From Streptomyces plumbidurans (GTDB taxonomy: Bacteria; Actinomycetota; Actinomycetes; Streptomycetales; Streptomycetaceae): DNA of 64,000 nt. Numbering within the stretch: the stretch's first letter is position 1; each line of letters starts with the position of its first letter. The stretch lies in assembly GCF_019857225.1 (NCBI RefSeq), contig NZ_JAFJSY010000047.1, positions 1 to 64,000 of the forward strand, read 5' to 3'. Of the stretch, positions 1-7,254 are shown one piece after another. The translations under genes were made by a program, and so were the position numbers. The notes beneath the pieces were generated by a model that did not search any database, was not told the DNA's origin, and saw only the letters and a program-made list of their open reading frames with translations.

Positions 1-968
1 TCAAGCCCGATCCCGCACCCAATCCCACGCCTGATCCCGCGCCAGATCCCGCACCCAAGATCCCGGCGCCCGCGACCCGCCCTCCAGCCGCACAACCCCC
101 CGCCGTCTCCCTCACCTCCGTGACCTTCGCCTACGGCCCCGCCGCAACCCCCGTGATCGAAAACCTCGACCGCACCCTCGCCCCCGGCGCCCACCTGGCC
201 GTCGTCGGACCCAGCGGCATCGGGAAGTCGACGCTCACCGCCCTGATCGCAGGGATGCTCACGCCCCGGCGCGGGGAGATCCGGGTCGGCGGGGCCCCCG
301 TTCCCTCCGCCGACGCCGCGCGGCACCGCGTGCTCATCCCGCAGGAGGCGTATGTCTTCACCGGGACCGTCGCCGACAACCTCGCCCATCTGCGACAGGA
401 CCCGGTGCCAGAGCGGGAGTTACTGGCGGCGGCCGACGCGGTCGGGCTCGGTCCGCTGCTCGCGAGGCTCGGTGGTCTCGGTGCCGAGGTCGACCCGGCG
501 GCGCTGTCCGCCGGTGAACGCCAGCTGATCGCGCTGGCCCGGGCGTATCTGTCGTACGCCCCGCTCGCCCTGCTCGACGAGGCGACCTGTCATCTGGACC
601 CGGAGGCCGAGGAGCGTGCGGAGCGTGCCTTCGCGCGGCGGCCGGGCGGCACGCTCGTCGTCGTCGCGCACCGCATCAGCTCGGCCAGGCGCGCGGACCG
701 TGTGCTGGTCATGGACGGACGCGGCACGGCGTGCGGAACCCACGACGAGCTGCTGGAGACCTCGGCGCTGTACCGGGAACTCGTCGGCAGCTGGGGGCCG
801 GTGCCCTCACAGCCAGCCTTCCCCCTGGGAGATGCGGATCGCGTCGATGCGGTTGCGGGCCCCGGTCTTGCGGGTGATGGCCGCCATGTAGTTGCGCACG
901 GTTCCGTGGGAGAGGTGGAGGCTGCCGGCGATCTCCGCGACCGAGGCGCCCTCGGCGGCGAGGGATAG
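1..968 (+). CDS. ramB: ABC transporter ATP-binding/permease, RamB-like, 5' truncated
   Basis: This is the C-terminal part of an ABC exporter; the start and membrane domain lie before the window and the reading frame is open from base 3. A Pro/Ala/Asp-rich linker precedes the ATPase. Visible motifs are Walker A (GPSGIGKST), the signature (LSAGERQLIAL), Walker B (LALLDEAT) and the H-loop (VVAHR). In Streptomyces the two ram/amf half-transporters lie beside ramR and export the SapB lantipeptide; the RamR-like gene next door is the main reason for choosing RamB rather than a generic exporter. The last ~55 residues, after ELVGSWG, are unlike an ABC tail because they are read antisense through the 3' end of the convergent regulator gene. 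The stop is TAG at 966-968. Confidence 0.72.
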   Translation, partial: KPDPAPNPTPDPAPDPAPKIPAPATRPPAAQPPAVSLTSVTFAYGPAATPVIENLDRTLAPGAHLAVVGPSGIGKSTLTALIAGMLTPRRGEIRVGGAPVPSADAARHRVLIPQEAYVFTGTVADNLAHLRQDPVPERELLAAADAVGLGPLLARLGGLGAEVDPAALSAGERQLIALARAYLSYAPLALLDEATCHLDPEAEERAERAFARRPGGTLVVVAHRISSARRADRVLVMDGRGTACGTHDELLETSALYRELVGSWGPVPSQPAFPLGDADRVDAVAGPGLAGDGRHVVAHGSVGEVEAAGDLRDRGALGGEG

Positions 969-1412
969 CACGCTCAGTTCGCGCCTGGTCAGTGGCATCT
1001 CGGCGGCCTTGAGGAAGCCGTAGCCGAGCGAGTCGTCGACGAAGCGTTCGCCCGCGGCGACCCGGCGGATCCCGCGCACGAGGTGATCGGGCGCGCCCTC
1101 CTTGTCGACATAGCCGAGCGCCCCCGCCTCGATGGCCCGTTTCAGCAGCCCGGGCCGGTGGGCGCTGGCCAGCACCAGGAGTCTGGGACGTGACCCGTCC
1201 GGGCCCCGTGAGTTCAGTTCGTTCAGGGGCGGGACGCCGTACGAGTCGACTTCGAGGTCCGCGGCGCACACATCGGGCCGCAGCAGCCGTACCCGGCCGG
1301 GCGCGCCCCGCCAGGGGGTGTCCTCCACGCGGAGGCCCGGCTCCCGCCTCAGCCACTCCGCCAGCACCGATCGCACCAGACACGCATCGTGCACCAGTAA
1401 TACCCGGATCAC
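807..1412 (-). CDS. ramR: LuxR/NarL-family response regulator, RamR/AmfR-like
   Basis: A 201-aa orphan response regulator. The receiver domain (about 1-115) begins VIRVLLVHDA and keeps an Asp in PDVCAADLE and a Lys in GYVDKE, so phosphorylation chemistry may survive. The C-terminal LuxR helix-turn-helix (about 135-195) reads LTRRELSVLSLAAEGASVAE followed by a GTVRNYM recognition helix. RamR/AmfR activates the SapB lantipeptide operon for aerial growth, and the convergent ABC gene fits that cluster. GTG at 1412 is chosen because GAGGGGCGGG lies just upstream on the minus strand; in-frame starts at 1445 and 1487 would add a tail without domain homology. The 3' 160 bp overlap the transporter gene tail to tail. 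Confidence 0.75.
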   Translation of the reverse strand: MIRVLLVHDACLVRSVLAEWLRREPGLRVEDTPWRGAPGRVRLLRPDVCAADLEVDSYGVPPLNELNSRGPDGSRPRLLVLASAHRPGLLKRAIEAGALGYVDKEGAPDHLVRGIRRVAAGERFVDDSLGYGFLKAAEMPLTRRELSVLSLAAEGASVAEIAGSLHLSHGTVRNYMAAITRKTGARNRIDAIRISQGEGWL

Positions 1413-1759
1413 TGCCCGCCCCTCAGCTTTCCGTCCGCCGGTCATGTCAGTGGTGAACGCGTGCCCAATCTGAGCGCCCGTGAGCATCCGAGGAGCGCGT
1501 AGTTCCGGCCATTACCGGGCGCCGGGGTGGGTGCCGGAGTGAGCGCCCCGGTCGGCGCACCATCGCGCGCGTAAGCCGAGGGGGGATCGTTTCGGGCGGA
1601 GGGGGTACCCGCCCGTCCTTTCACCGCGCCGGGTGCTCCCGTGCTCATGCGCGGGACCGTGCGGCGCCGCGGCGGCCGCTCGCCGTGCGCGACCGGCCGT
1701 CACAGGGCAGATTTAGTCCCTGGGACGCGCCCCTTCGGGTGTGCGAGGAGGTGGTCGGC
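1413..1759. other. Divergent intergenic region, ramR / phosphatase
   Basis: A 347-bp region between two divergent starts. It holds the ribosome binding site GAGGAGG at 1745-1751 for the plus-strand gene. I could not assign a convincing -35/-10 pair or inverted repeat. Short frames here lack coding bias. Confidence 0.5.
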
Positions 1760-3904
1760 GTGTCCGGTGGACACAGGTCCGCGCAGGCACCGGCGACCAC
1801 ACGGACGCGGGTGGGCCGGCCGCTGCTGTCCCTGGCGCTGGCCTCGATGATGGACGAGGTCCACGCGCACTCCGGCGCCGTGTATCTGCTGGCGCCCGGC
1901 GAGCCCGTCCTGGAGATGGCCGTGACGGCGGGGCTGCCCCGCGCCTTCGCCGCGCCCTGGGAGCGGGTGGGCCTGAGCGCACCCATCCCCGTGGCCGACG
2001 CCGTGCGGGAGCGGCGGCTGGTGTGGGTGGGCGGCGAGGAGGAGATGGCGCGCTGCTATCCCCGGATAGCCGTCGTGCTGCCGTACCACTTCTCGCTCGC
2101 CGCGCTGCCGGTGGCGACGGGGACGACGACGTACGGCGCGGTCTATGTGACCTGGCCCGGAGGCCACCCGCCGGTGCTGTCCGACCGGGAGCGCGAGCAT
2201 CTGACCGCCGCCTGCGACCGGCTCGCGCTGCGGCTGGAGCGTGCCCTGGACGAGAGTCGCCCGCTGCTGCCCGAGCCCGATCTGCTCGGCGTGCCCGCGC
2301 CGGGCAACGTGGCGGGTTCGCTGGGCTCGGTGGAGGCGGCGCGGATGGTGTCGCGGCTGCCGTACGGGCTGTGCTCGCTCGATCTGCACGGGCGGATCAG
2401 CTACGCCAACGCGGCGGCTGCCGAGCTGATCGGGGTTCCCGCCAGCCGGCTGCTGGGCACCCAGCTGTGGGCGTCGGTGCCCTGGCTGAACGACCCCGTC
2501 TACGAGGACCGATACCGGGGCGCGCTGTTCAGCCAGCAGACCACCTCGTTCGTGGCGCTGCGCCCGCCCGGCGACTGGCTGTCGTTCCGGCTGTACCCGA
2601 CCACCACCGGACTCACCGTGCGGCTCACCCGGGCCAGGGCGGTGGCGGAGATGCACCGGGCCCCGCCGCATCCGGACGACACCCCGTCCCGGTTGGTCAC
2701 CATCTCCCAGGTGCTGACCCTTGCGGGCGCGCTGACCGAGGCCGCGGGGGTGCAGGACGTGGTGCAGCTGGTCGCGGACGAGATCGCGCCCGCCGTGGGC
2801 AGCCAGGCGCTGGTGGTGCTCGGCTCCCGCGCGGGACGCCTGCATGTGCTGGGACACCGTGGTTACGAGGACCCGCACGTCGTGGAGCGGTTCGACGGGC
2901 TGCCGCTCGCGGAGCCGACACCGGGCACCCACGCCCTGAACACCGGGGTGCCCGCCTTCTTCGACTCCCGGGAGCAGCTGGAGCGCCTGTATCCGTCGCA
3001 GCACGCCACCCCCGACGGCTTCGCGGCCTGGGCGTATCTGCCGCTGATCGCCTCGGGCCGCCCGGTGGGCACCTGTGTGCTCGCCTACGCCGAGCCGCAC
3101 GCGTTCCCCGCGGACGAACGGGCGGTGCTGACAAGCCTGGGCGGTCTCATCGCGCAGGCCCTGGAGCGTGCCGTGCTCTACGACGCCAAGCAGCAGCTGG
3201 CGCAGGGGCTGCAGGCCGCCCTGCTGCCGCACTCGCTGCCGACGCTGCCCGGCCTTGAGGCCGCCGCCCGCTATCTGCCCGCCACGCACGGCATGGAGAT
3301 CGGCGGCGACTTCTACGACCTGGTGTCCTCGCGGGGCGTGGCCGCGGCGGTGATCGGGGACGTGCAGGGCCACAACGTGACCGCGGCCGGCCTGATGGGG
3401 CAGATCCGTACCGCGGTGCGCGCGTACACGACGGTCGGGCAGGCGCCCGAGGAGGTCATGCGCAGCACCAACCAGCTGCTGATCGACCTCGGCGCGGACC
3501 TGTTCGCGAGCTGTCTGTACCTGCGGCTCGATCCCGCGCGCGGGCGGGCCGTGATGGCCCGCGCGGGTCATCCGCCGCCGCTGCTCAGGCGCCCGGACGG
3601 GCGGGTGCGGGTGCTGGATCTCGCGGGCGGCCCGCTGCTCGGCATCGACGGTTCGGCCGGCTATCCCACCACGGAGGTCGATCTCGCGCCCGGTTCCGTC
3701 CTCGCCCTCTACACGGACGGGCTGATCGAGTCCCCCGGCACCGACATCGAGGACGCGCTCGCCGAACTCGGCCGACGGCTCGCCGAGGCCGGCGAACTAC
3801 CCCTGGACGAGCTGGCCGACCATCTCGTGGCGCACAGTCCGGCCGCACGCGAACGACTCGACGACGTGGCGCTGCTGCTCCTGCGGGCCCGCGCCGAGAC
3901 CTGA
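1760..3904 (+). CDS. PAS/GAF-domain SpoIIE-type PP2C phosphatase
   Basis: A 714-aa multidomain phosphatase of the RsbU/SpoIIE group, which typically dephosphorylates anti-anti-sigma factors. The order is an N-terminal GAF-like region (about 10-165), a PAS domain (about 195-290, MVSRLPYGLCSLDLHGRISY), a second GAF (about 320-475) and a PP2C domain (about 490-710). Metal-binding motifs are EIGGDFYD, VIGDVQGHN and ALYTDGLIE. There is no C-terminal HATPase domain, unlike the relative at 34845-37232. GTG 1760 is preferred over GTG 1685 because GAGGAGG sits 8 nt upstream. It is divergent from ramR and ends before a strong bidirectional hairpin. The signal sensed and the target are unknown. Confidence 0.85.
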   Translation: MSGGHRSAQAPATTRTRVGRPLLSLALASMMDEVHAHSGAVYLLAPGEPVLEMAVTAGLPRAFAAPWERVGLSAPIPVADAVRERRLVWVGGEEEMARCYPRIAVVLPYHFSLAALPVATGTTTYGAVYVTWPGGHPPVLSDREREHLTAACDRLALRLERALDESRPLLPEPDLLGVPAPGNVAGSLGSVEAARMVSRLPYGLCSLDLHGRISYANAAAAELIGVPASRLLGTQLWASVPWLNDPVYEDRYRGALFSQQTTSFVALRPPGDWLSFRLYPTTTGLTVRLTRARAVAEMHRAPPHPDDTPSRLVTISQVLTLAGALTEAAGVQDVVQLVADEIAPAVGSQALVVLGSRAGRLHVLGHRGYEDPHVVERFDGLPLAEPTPGTHALNTGVPAFFDSREQLERLYPSQHATPDGFAAWAYLPLIASGRPVGTCVLAYAEPHAFPADERAVLTSLGGLIAQALERAVLYDAKQQLAQGLQAALLPHSLPTLPGLEAAARYLPATHGMEIGGDFYDLVSSRGVAAAVIGDVQGHNVTAAGLMGQIRTAVRAYTTVGQAPEEVMRSTNQLLIDLGADLFASCLYLRLDPARGRAVMARAGHPPPLLRRPDGRVRVLDLAGGPLLGIDGSAGYPTTEVDLAPGSVLALYTDGLIESPGTDIEDALAELGRRLAEAGELPLDELADHLVAHSPAARERLDDVALLLLRARAET

Positions 3905-3942
3905 GAAGGCCGAGACCCGAAAAAGACCGTGGCGCAACGGCA

Positions 3943-3976
3943 ACGGTCCGGCCCTCCCGCCGGAAGGCCGGACCGT
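3943..3976. terminator. Bidirectional hairpin terminator
   Basis: Perfect 11-bp inverted repeat, ACGGTCCGGCC at 3943-3953 and GGCCGGACCGT at 3966-3976, with a 12-nt loop. It lies between the convergent stops of the phosphatase and protease genes. There is no U-tract, as is common in Streptomyces. Confidence 0.75.
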
Positions 3977-4001
3977 CCACTGCCAACCTCGAACCGGTCG
4001 A

Positions 4002-5393
4002 TCAGTGGGTCTCGGTGAGGGACGACGAACCGTCGCCCGCGCCGTTCCCGCTCTGGTCACCCGCTCCGGCTCCGGACTGGTCGCCGGCACCGGCACCGGA
4101 CTGGTCACCCGAGCCGTCGCTCGCGGTCGCCGACGGGTCGGCGGTGGCGGACGCGTCGCCGCCGCCCACCGCGTCGCCTCCGCCGGCCTGGTCGCCCGCC
4201 GAGGCGGACTGGTCGGCGGCGCCGCCCTGGTCACCGGCGCCCGCGCCGGGGTCGCCGAGCGTCGCGCCGGTGGCCTGCAGCGCGGCGGTGACCGGCTGGA
4301 AGAAGGTCTCGCCGCCGCTGGTGCAGTCACCGCTGCCGCCGGAGGTCATGCCGACCGCGGCGCCGTCCTGGGTGAACAGGGAGCCGCCGCTGTCGCCGGC
4401 CTCGGCGCAGACGTCGGTCTGGATGAGGCCGGTGACGGTGTCGACGCCGTTCGGGTCGGTCTCGCTCTGGAAGTTGACCGTGGCGTCGAGGCCGGTGACC
4501 GTGCCGTCGTGCAGCCCGGTGGTGCTGCCCATCCGGAAGACCTGCTCGCCGACGGTGGCATCGGCGGCCTGGGTGATCTGGACGGCCTGGCCCTCGCCGG
4601 TGTTGACCTCGCTCGCCGCCTGGGTGTTGGGGTCGTCGTACTTCACCAGTGAGAAGTCGCCGTTGCCGGGGAAGGTGGCCTGGTCGACCGTGGCGATGGG
4701 CTGCCCGGTCTGGGAGTCGGACCACTGCTTGGCGGCCACGCCGCAGTGACCGGCCGTCAGGAAGGCCGGACTGCCGTCGCTGGCCTTGACGTTGAAGCCG
4801 AGGGAGCAGCGGACGGTGCCGCCGTCCGCCTGGGCGAAGATGGCGTCGCCGCCGGAGATGAGCGTCTTGAAGGTTCCGGAGCTCTTCTTCACGGTGGCCA
4901 TGCCGTCACCGAGGCTCTTGACCGTCGACGTCAGTCTGTCCCAATTTGCGCCGGTGACCGTGCTGTCGGCGGTGACCGCGAGCTTGTTGGTCTTGGGGTC
5001 GACGGCCCAGGCGGTGCCCGGGATGGTCGCCTTGGCCTTCAGGGTCTGCGCGCCCGCCTTCAATGCGGCGAGACTGTTGCTGACCTCGCGGACCTTCGCG
5101 CCGGCCTTCTTCGCCTGGGCGACCACGTTGTTGTCGCCGGATATGACGTTGACGACGAGCTGCCGGCTCGCGGAGTCGTAGTAGGAACCGGCGAAGGCCT
5201 GGCCGAGTTGGCCCTGAAGCTGCGCGGCGAGATCCGAGGCGTCGGTCGCCTTCATGGTCCTGGGGGCAGCGTCGGTCGACGAGTTGTCCTGCGACGCCAT
5301 GGCGTTCGGCAGCAGGATGGCGGCCGCGCCGAGCGCCACGACGCTGCCGGCCGCGATCGCGGCCTTGCGCTTCGGAATTCGCTTGTGACTCAA
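4002..5393 (-). CDS. Secreted S1-family (streptogrisin-like) serine protease
   Basis: A 463-aa chymotrypsin-fold secreted protease. A twin-Lys/Arg N-terminus and a hydrophobic segment (about 10-33) form a Sec signal. An alpha-lytic-type prodomain covers about 45-180. The catalytic triad is visible as His216 (TAGHC), Asp246 (GDFSLV) and Ser335 (GDSGG), with paired cysteines as in streptogrisins. The C-terminal ~80 residues are low complexity, rich in Gly, Ala, Ser, Asp and Gln with repeats of GDQSGAGA, perhaps a cell-wall spacer or disordered tail. The start is TTG at 5393, supported by AGGAGG 9 nt upstream. It is transcribed alone from a long upstream region. Exact substrate specificity cannot be read from the sequence. 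Confidence 0.88.
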   Translation of the reverse strand: MSHKRIPKRKAAIAAGSVVALGAAAILLPNAMASQDNSSTDAAPRTMKATDASDLAAQLQGQLGQAFAGSYYDSASRQLVVNVISGDNNVVAQAKKAGAKVREVSNSLAALKAGAQTLKAKATIPGTAWAVDPKTNKLAVTADSTVTGANWDRLTSTVKSLGDGMATVKKSSGTFKTLISGGDAIFAQADGGTVRCSLGFNVKASDGSPAFLTAGHCGVAAKQWSDSQTGQPIATVDQATFPGNGDFSLVKYDDPNTQAASEVNTGEGQAVQITQAADATVGEQVFRMGSTTGLHDGTVTGLDATVNFQSETDPNGVDTVTGLIQTDVCAEAGDSGGSLFTQDGAAVGMTSGGSGDCTSGGETFFQPVTAALQATGATLGDPGAGAGDQGGAADQSASAGDQAGGGDAVGGGDASATADPSATASDGSGDQSGAGAGDQSGAGAGDQSGNGAGDGSSSLTETH

Positions 5394-6109
5394 ACTTCTC
5401 GACCTCCTGGGGGGACCGGAGTCTTGCCGCCGTTCGGCAGCGGTTGTGTTCGGGCGCCTGGATGGCTGTTGGTACGCACGGGCCGCGCGGTGCGTTCAAT
5501 TCCGTTTGCCAACTCTCTTGGCGCGATGCGGAATCGGCCATGACCCACCTTCGGCCGACCGGCGCGGGAACGATCGCCCCCATGGCGATGACCACCGCCG
5601 AGGCCGACAAGGTCCTCGTGTCGTTGGCGGCCGCGTCGACGGCGGCCACCCCGTCACGGTCCGCAGTCGAACGACCACGGCCCGTCCAGAACACGGTTCT
5701 GAATCCAAGCTTCAACCAATCTGCACAGCCACTGCGCATCGGGGTCACCGGGCGCGAGGGATCTGCACACGCACACGTCTTGCGCCATGCCGTTGTGACG
5801 GGAGTGTCTGATTAGTCGATCCACCGGCAAGACCGCGGGCGAACCAATGCCGTGACGCATGTGAAGAAGTCGCCATCGTCTCGTGCGCAGCCCTGCACCG
5901 ATCGGTACCCCTGTGATCCAAGTTGCCTGGTGAGACGCATGGTTGATTGGAAGGGCGACCCCGCAGCGTGCTTTGATCCATCGCACCGCGGGGGCCGCGA
6001 AGGGTTCCCGGCAACGGGCGCCCGGCGCTCGCGGTCGCGGCCGTCGCTCTGTCCCCCAGAGGGGGGCCGCTCCCCCCTTGTGAATATCCATACGAAGGGA
6101 AGTTCCATC
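5394..6109. other. 716-bp intergenic region, protease / export locus
   Basis: It separates the divergent protease gene and the peptide locus and must hold both promoters. The stretch around 5690-5960 is less GC-rich than its surroundings, and frames in it do not show the third-position G/C bias of real genes. The only structured element I can support is the G/C-run hairpin pair at 6053-6078. The peptide gene has GAAGGGAAG just upstream of its ATG as a ribosome binding site. Confidence 0.5.
6053..6078 (+). promoter_or_regulatory. Two mutually exclusive G/C-run hairpins in peptide leader
   Basis: CCCCC at 6053-6057 can pair with GGGGG at 6061-6065 (3-nt loop). Alternatively AGGGGGG at 6060-6066 can pair with CCCCCCT at 6072-6078 (5-nt loop). 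The shared G-run means only one can form at a time. The element ends 31 nt before the precursor start codon. The structure is seen; a regulatory role is inference. Confidence 0.4.
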
Positions 6110-6325
6110 ATGAACTCCACCCCCCGTGTCGAGACCGTCGAGATCTCCGACGCCGAGCTCGACAACGTCTCCGGCGGCCTCTCCGTGAACGCGGTCAACA
6201 CCGTCACGGGTGCCCTGGACGGCATTGCCCCGGTTTCCGGCATCGTCGACACCGCTGTCGGCACCGTCGAGGGTGTCACCGGCCTGAGCACCGCTCCGGT
6301 CACCGGTCTGGTCGCCGGTCTCTGA
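6110..6325 (+). CDS. Double-glycine leader precursor peptide (bacteriocin-like)
   Basis: A 71-aa precursor. Residues 1-23 form a leader with acidic/hydrophobic spacing and the cleavage site ISDAELDNVSGG, the type recognised by C39 peptidases. The predicted mature part is 48 residues (24-71) rich in Val, Gly and Thr. It contains no Cys, no Phe/Tyr/Trp/His and no Lys/Arg; with two Asp and one Glu it is net acidic. A motif occurs twice, as APVSGIV and APVTGLV. Related Streptomyces peptides are often labelled type A2 lantipeptide, but without Cys it cannot carry lanthionine. It precedes an HlyD adaptor and two ABC proteins, one with a C39 peptidase. No LanM, radical SAM or YcaO modification enzyme is encoded nearby. 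GAAGGGAAG before the ATG supports the start. Confidence 0.85.
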   Translation: MNSTPRVETVEISDAELDNVSGGLSVNAVNTVTGALDGIAPVSGIVDTAVGTVEGVTGLSTAPVTGLVAGL

Positions 6326-6349
6326 TCGCACCTTTTGTGATCGTCGAGT

Positions 6350-6374
6350 CCCGGAGTCGTGTCGCGACTCCGGG
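6350..6374 (+). terminator. Intra-operon hairpin after the precursor gene
   Basis: Perfect 10-bp stem, CCCGGAGTCG at 6350-6359 and CGACTCCGGG at 6365-6374, with a 5-nt loop, 25 nt after the precursor stop and 74 nt before the HlyD-like gene. It probably acts as a partial terminator or mRNA 3' stabiliser, giving more precursor than exporter transcript. Confidence 0.6.
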
Positions 6375-6447
6375 GCCTTCGGTTGTCTCGACGCAGCCGG
6401 CTCCGGAGAGCCGGTCCTCTCTCGTTTTCAGGTGAGGGAAAGTTTCC

Positions 6448-7254
6448 GTGCAGTTCCGCCAACAGGCCCTCGCCAAGCTCCAGTCGCCGGAGGAGCTCGA
6501 TCTTCCGGTGCGCTTCGCCCGCCCGCAGGGCTGGCTCGTGCTGTCCGTGACGGTCGTCGCGATCGCCGCCGCGTCCGTGTGGGCGGTGACCGGTTCGGTC
6601 GCCTCCACGGTCGGCGCGCCCGCCATCCTCACGCACGGCGAAGGCAGTTACATCCTGCAGAGCCCCGTCGCGGGCCAGGTCACCGCCGTCCTCGCCAGAC
6701 AGGGCGAGCAACTGCCGGCCGACGCCCCGGTCCTGAAGGTCAGGACGGCCCAGGGCTCCACCGTCGTACGCACGGTCGCCGCGGGCCGGATCACCGGCCT
6801 TGCCGCCACCATCGGCCAGATCATCCAGACCGGCGCCAACGTCGCCGCCGTGGAGAAGGTCGCCAAGCCCGACGACCCCCTCTACGCCACGGTCTACGTC
6901 CCCGCCGAGAACGCGGCCTCCATCCCGGCCGACGCCACCGTGGACCTGACCGTCTCGTCGGTGCCCACCCAGACGTACGGCGTGCTGCGCGGCCATGTGA
7001 AGTCGGTGGACCGTTCCGCGCAGTCCCCCCAGCAGATCGCCGCCTTCCTCGGCGACAGCCAGCTGGGCGAGCAGTTCACCAAGAAGGGCCGCCCGGTGGC
7101 CGTGCTGGTCAAACTGGACAAGTCGTCGAGCACGAAGAGCGGCTACAAGTGGTCGTCCAAGGACGGGCCGCCCTTCCATCTCTCCTCCATGACCATGGCC
7201 TCGGGCTCGATCCGGCTGTCCGATCAGCGTCCCGTCGATTGGCTGCTGCCGTGA
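6448..7254 (+). CDS. HlyD-family adaptor of NHLP-type peptide export
   Basis: A 268-aa membrane fusion protein. A short cytoplasmic N-terminus precedes one transmembrane helix (about 29-52, WLVLSVTVVAIAAASVW). The extracytoplasmic part has a lipoyl/barrel-sandwich-like region (about 65-135, SYILQSPVAGQVTAVLARQG) and a C-terminal beta-barrel segment. It is shorter than Gram-negative HlyD (over 400 aa) because it lacks the long coiled coil, as in actinobacterial versions. The role is to connect the two ABC proteins downstream to the cell exterior. GTG 6448 follows GAGGGAAAG. The stop overlaps the GTG of the C39 transporter by 4 nt, so translation is coupled. Confidence 0.8.
   Translation: MQFRQQALAKLQSPEELDLPVRFARPQGWLVLSVTVVAIAAASVWAVTGSVASTVGAPAILTHGEGSYILQSPVAGQVTAVLARQGEQLPADAPVLKVRTAQGSTVVRTVAAGRITGLAATIGQIIQTGANVAAVEKVAKPDDPLYATVYVPAENAASIPADATVDLTVSSVPTQTYGVLRGHVKSVDRSAQSPQQIAAFLGDSQLGEQFTKKGRPVAVLVKLDKSSSTKSGYKWSSKDGPPFHLSSMTMASGSIRLSDQRPVDWLLP

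Noticed and set aside
1700..3571. Long minus-strand open frame opposite the phosphatase
   Set aside because: Arg/Gly/His-rich translation without any domain; a typical high-GC antisense shadow of a real gene. The same applies to the large minus frames at 9460-12603, 13225-14889 and 27597-29078.
5444..5815. Plus-strand frames in the protease / export-locus intergenic region
   Set aside because: Third codon positions are not G/C biased and no ribosome binding site is present; treated as non-coding.
5852..6109. Upstream extension of the precursor frame (157-residue form)
   Set aside because: The extra residues lack coding bias and the true ATG has its own ribosome binding site directly upstream.
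6110..6325. Precursor as a lantipeptide (type A2)
   Set aside because: The whole precursor has no Cys and no LanM/LanB-type gene is in the neighbourhood, so lanthionine rings cannot form from it.
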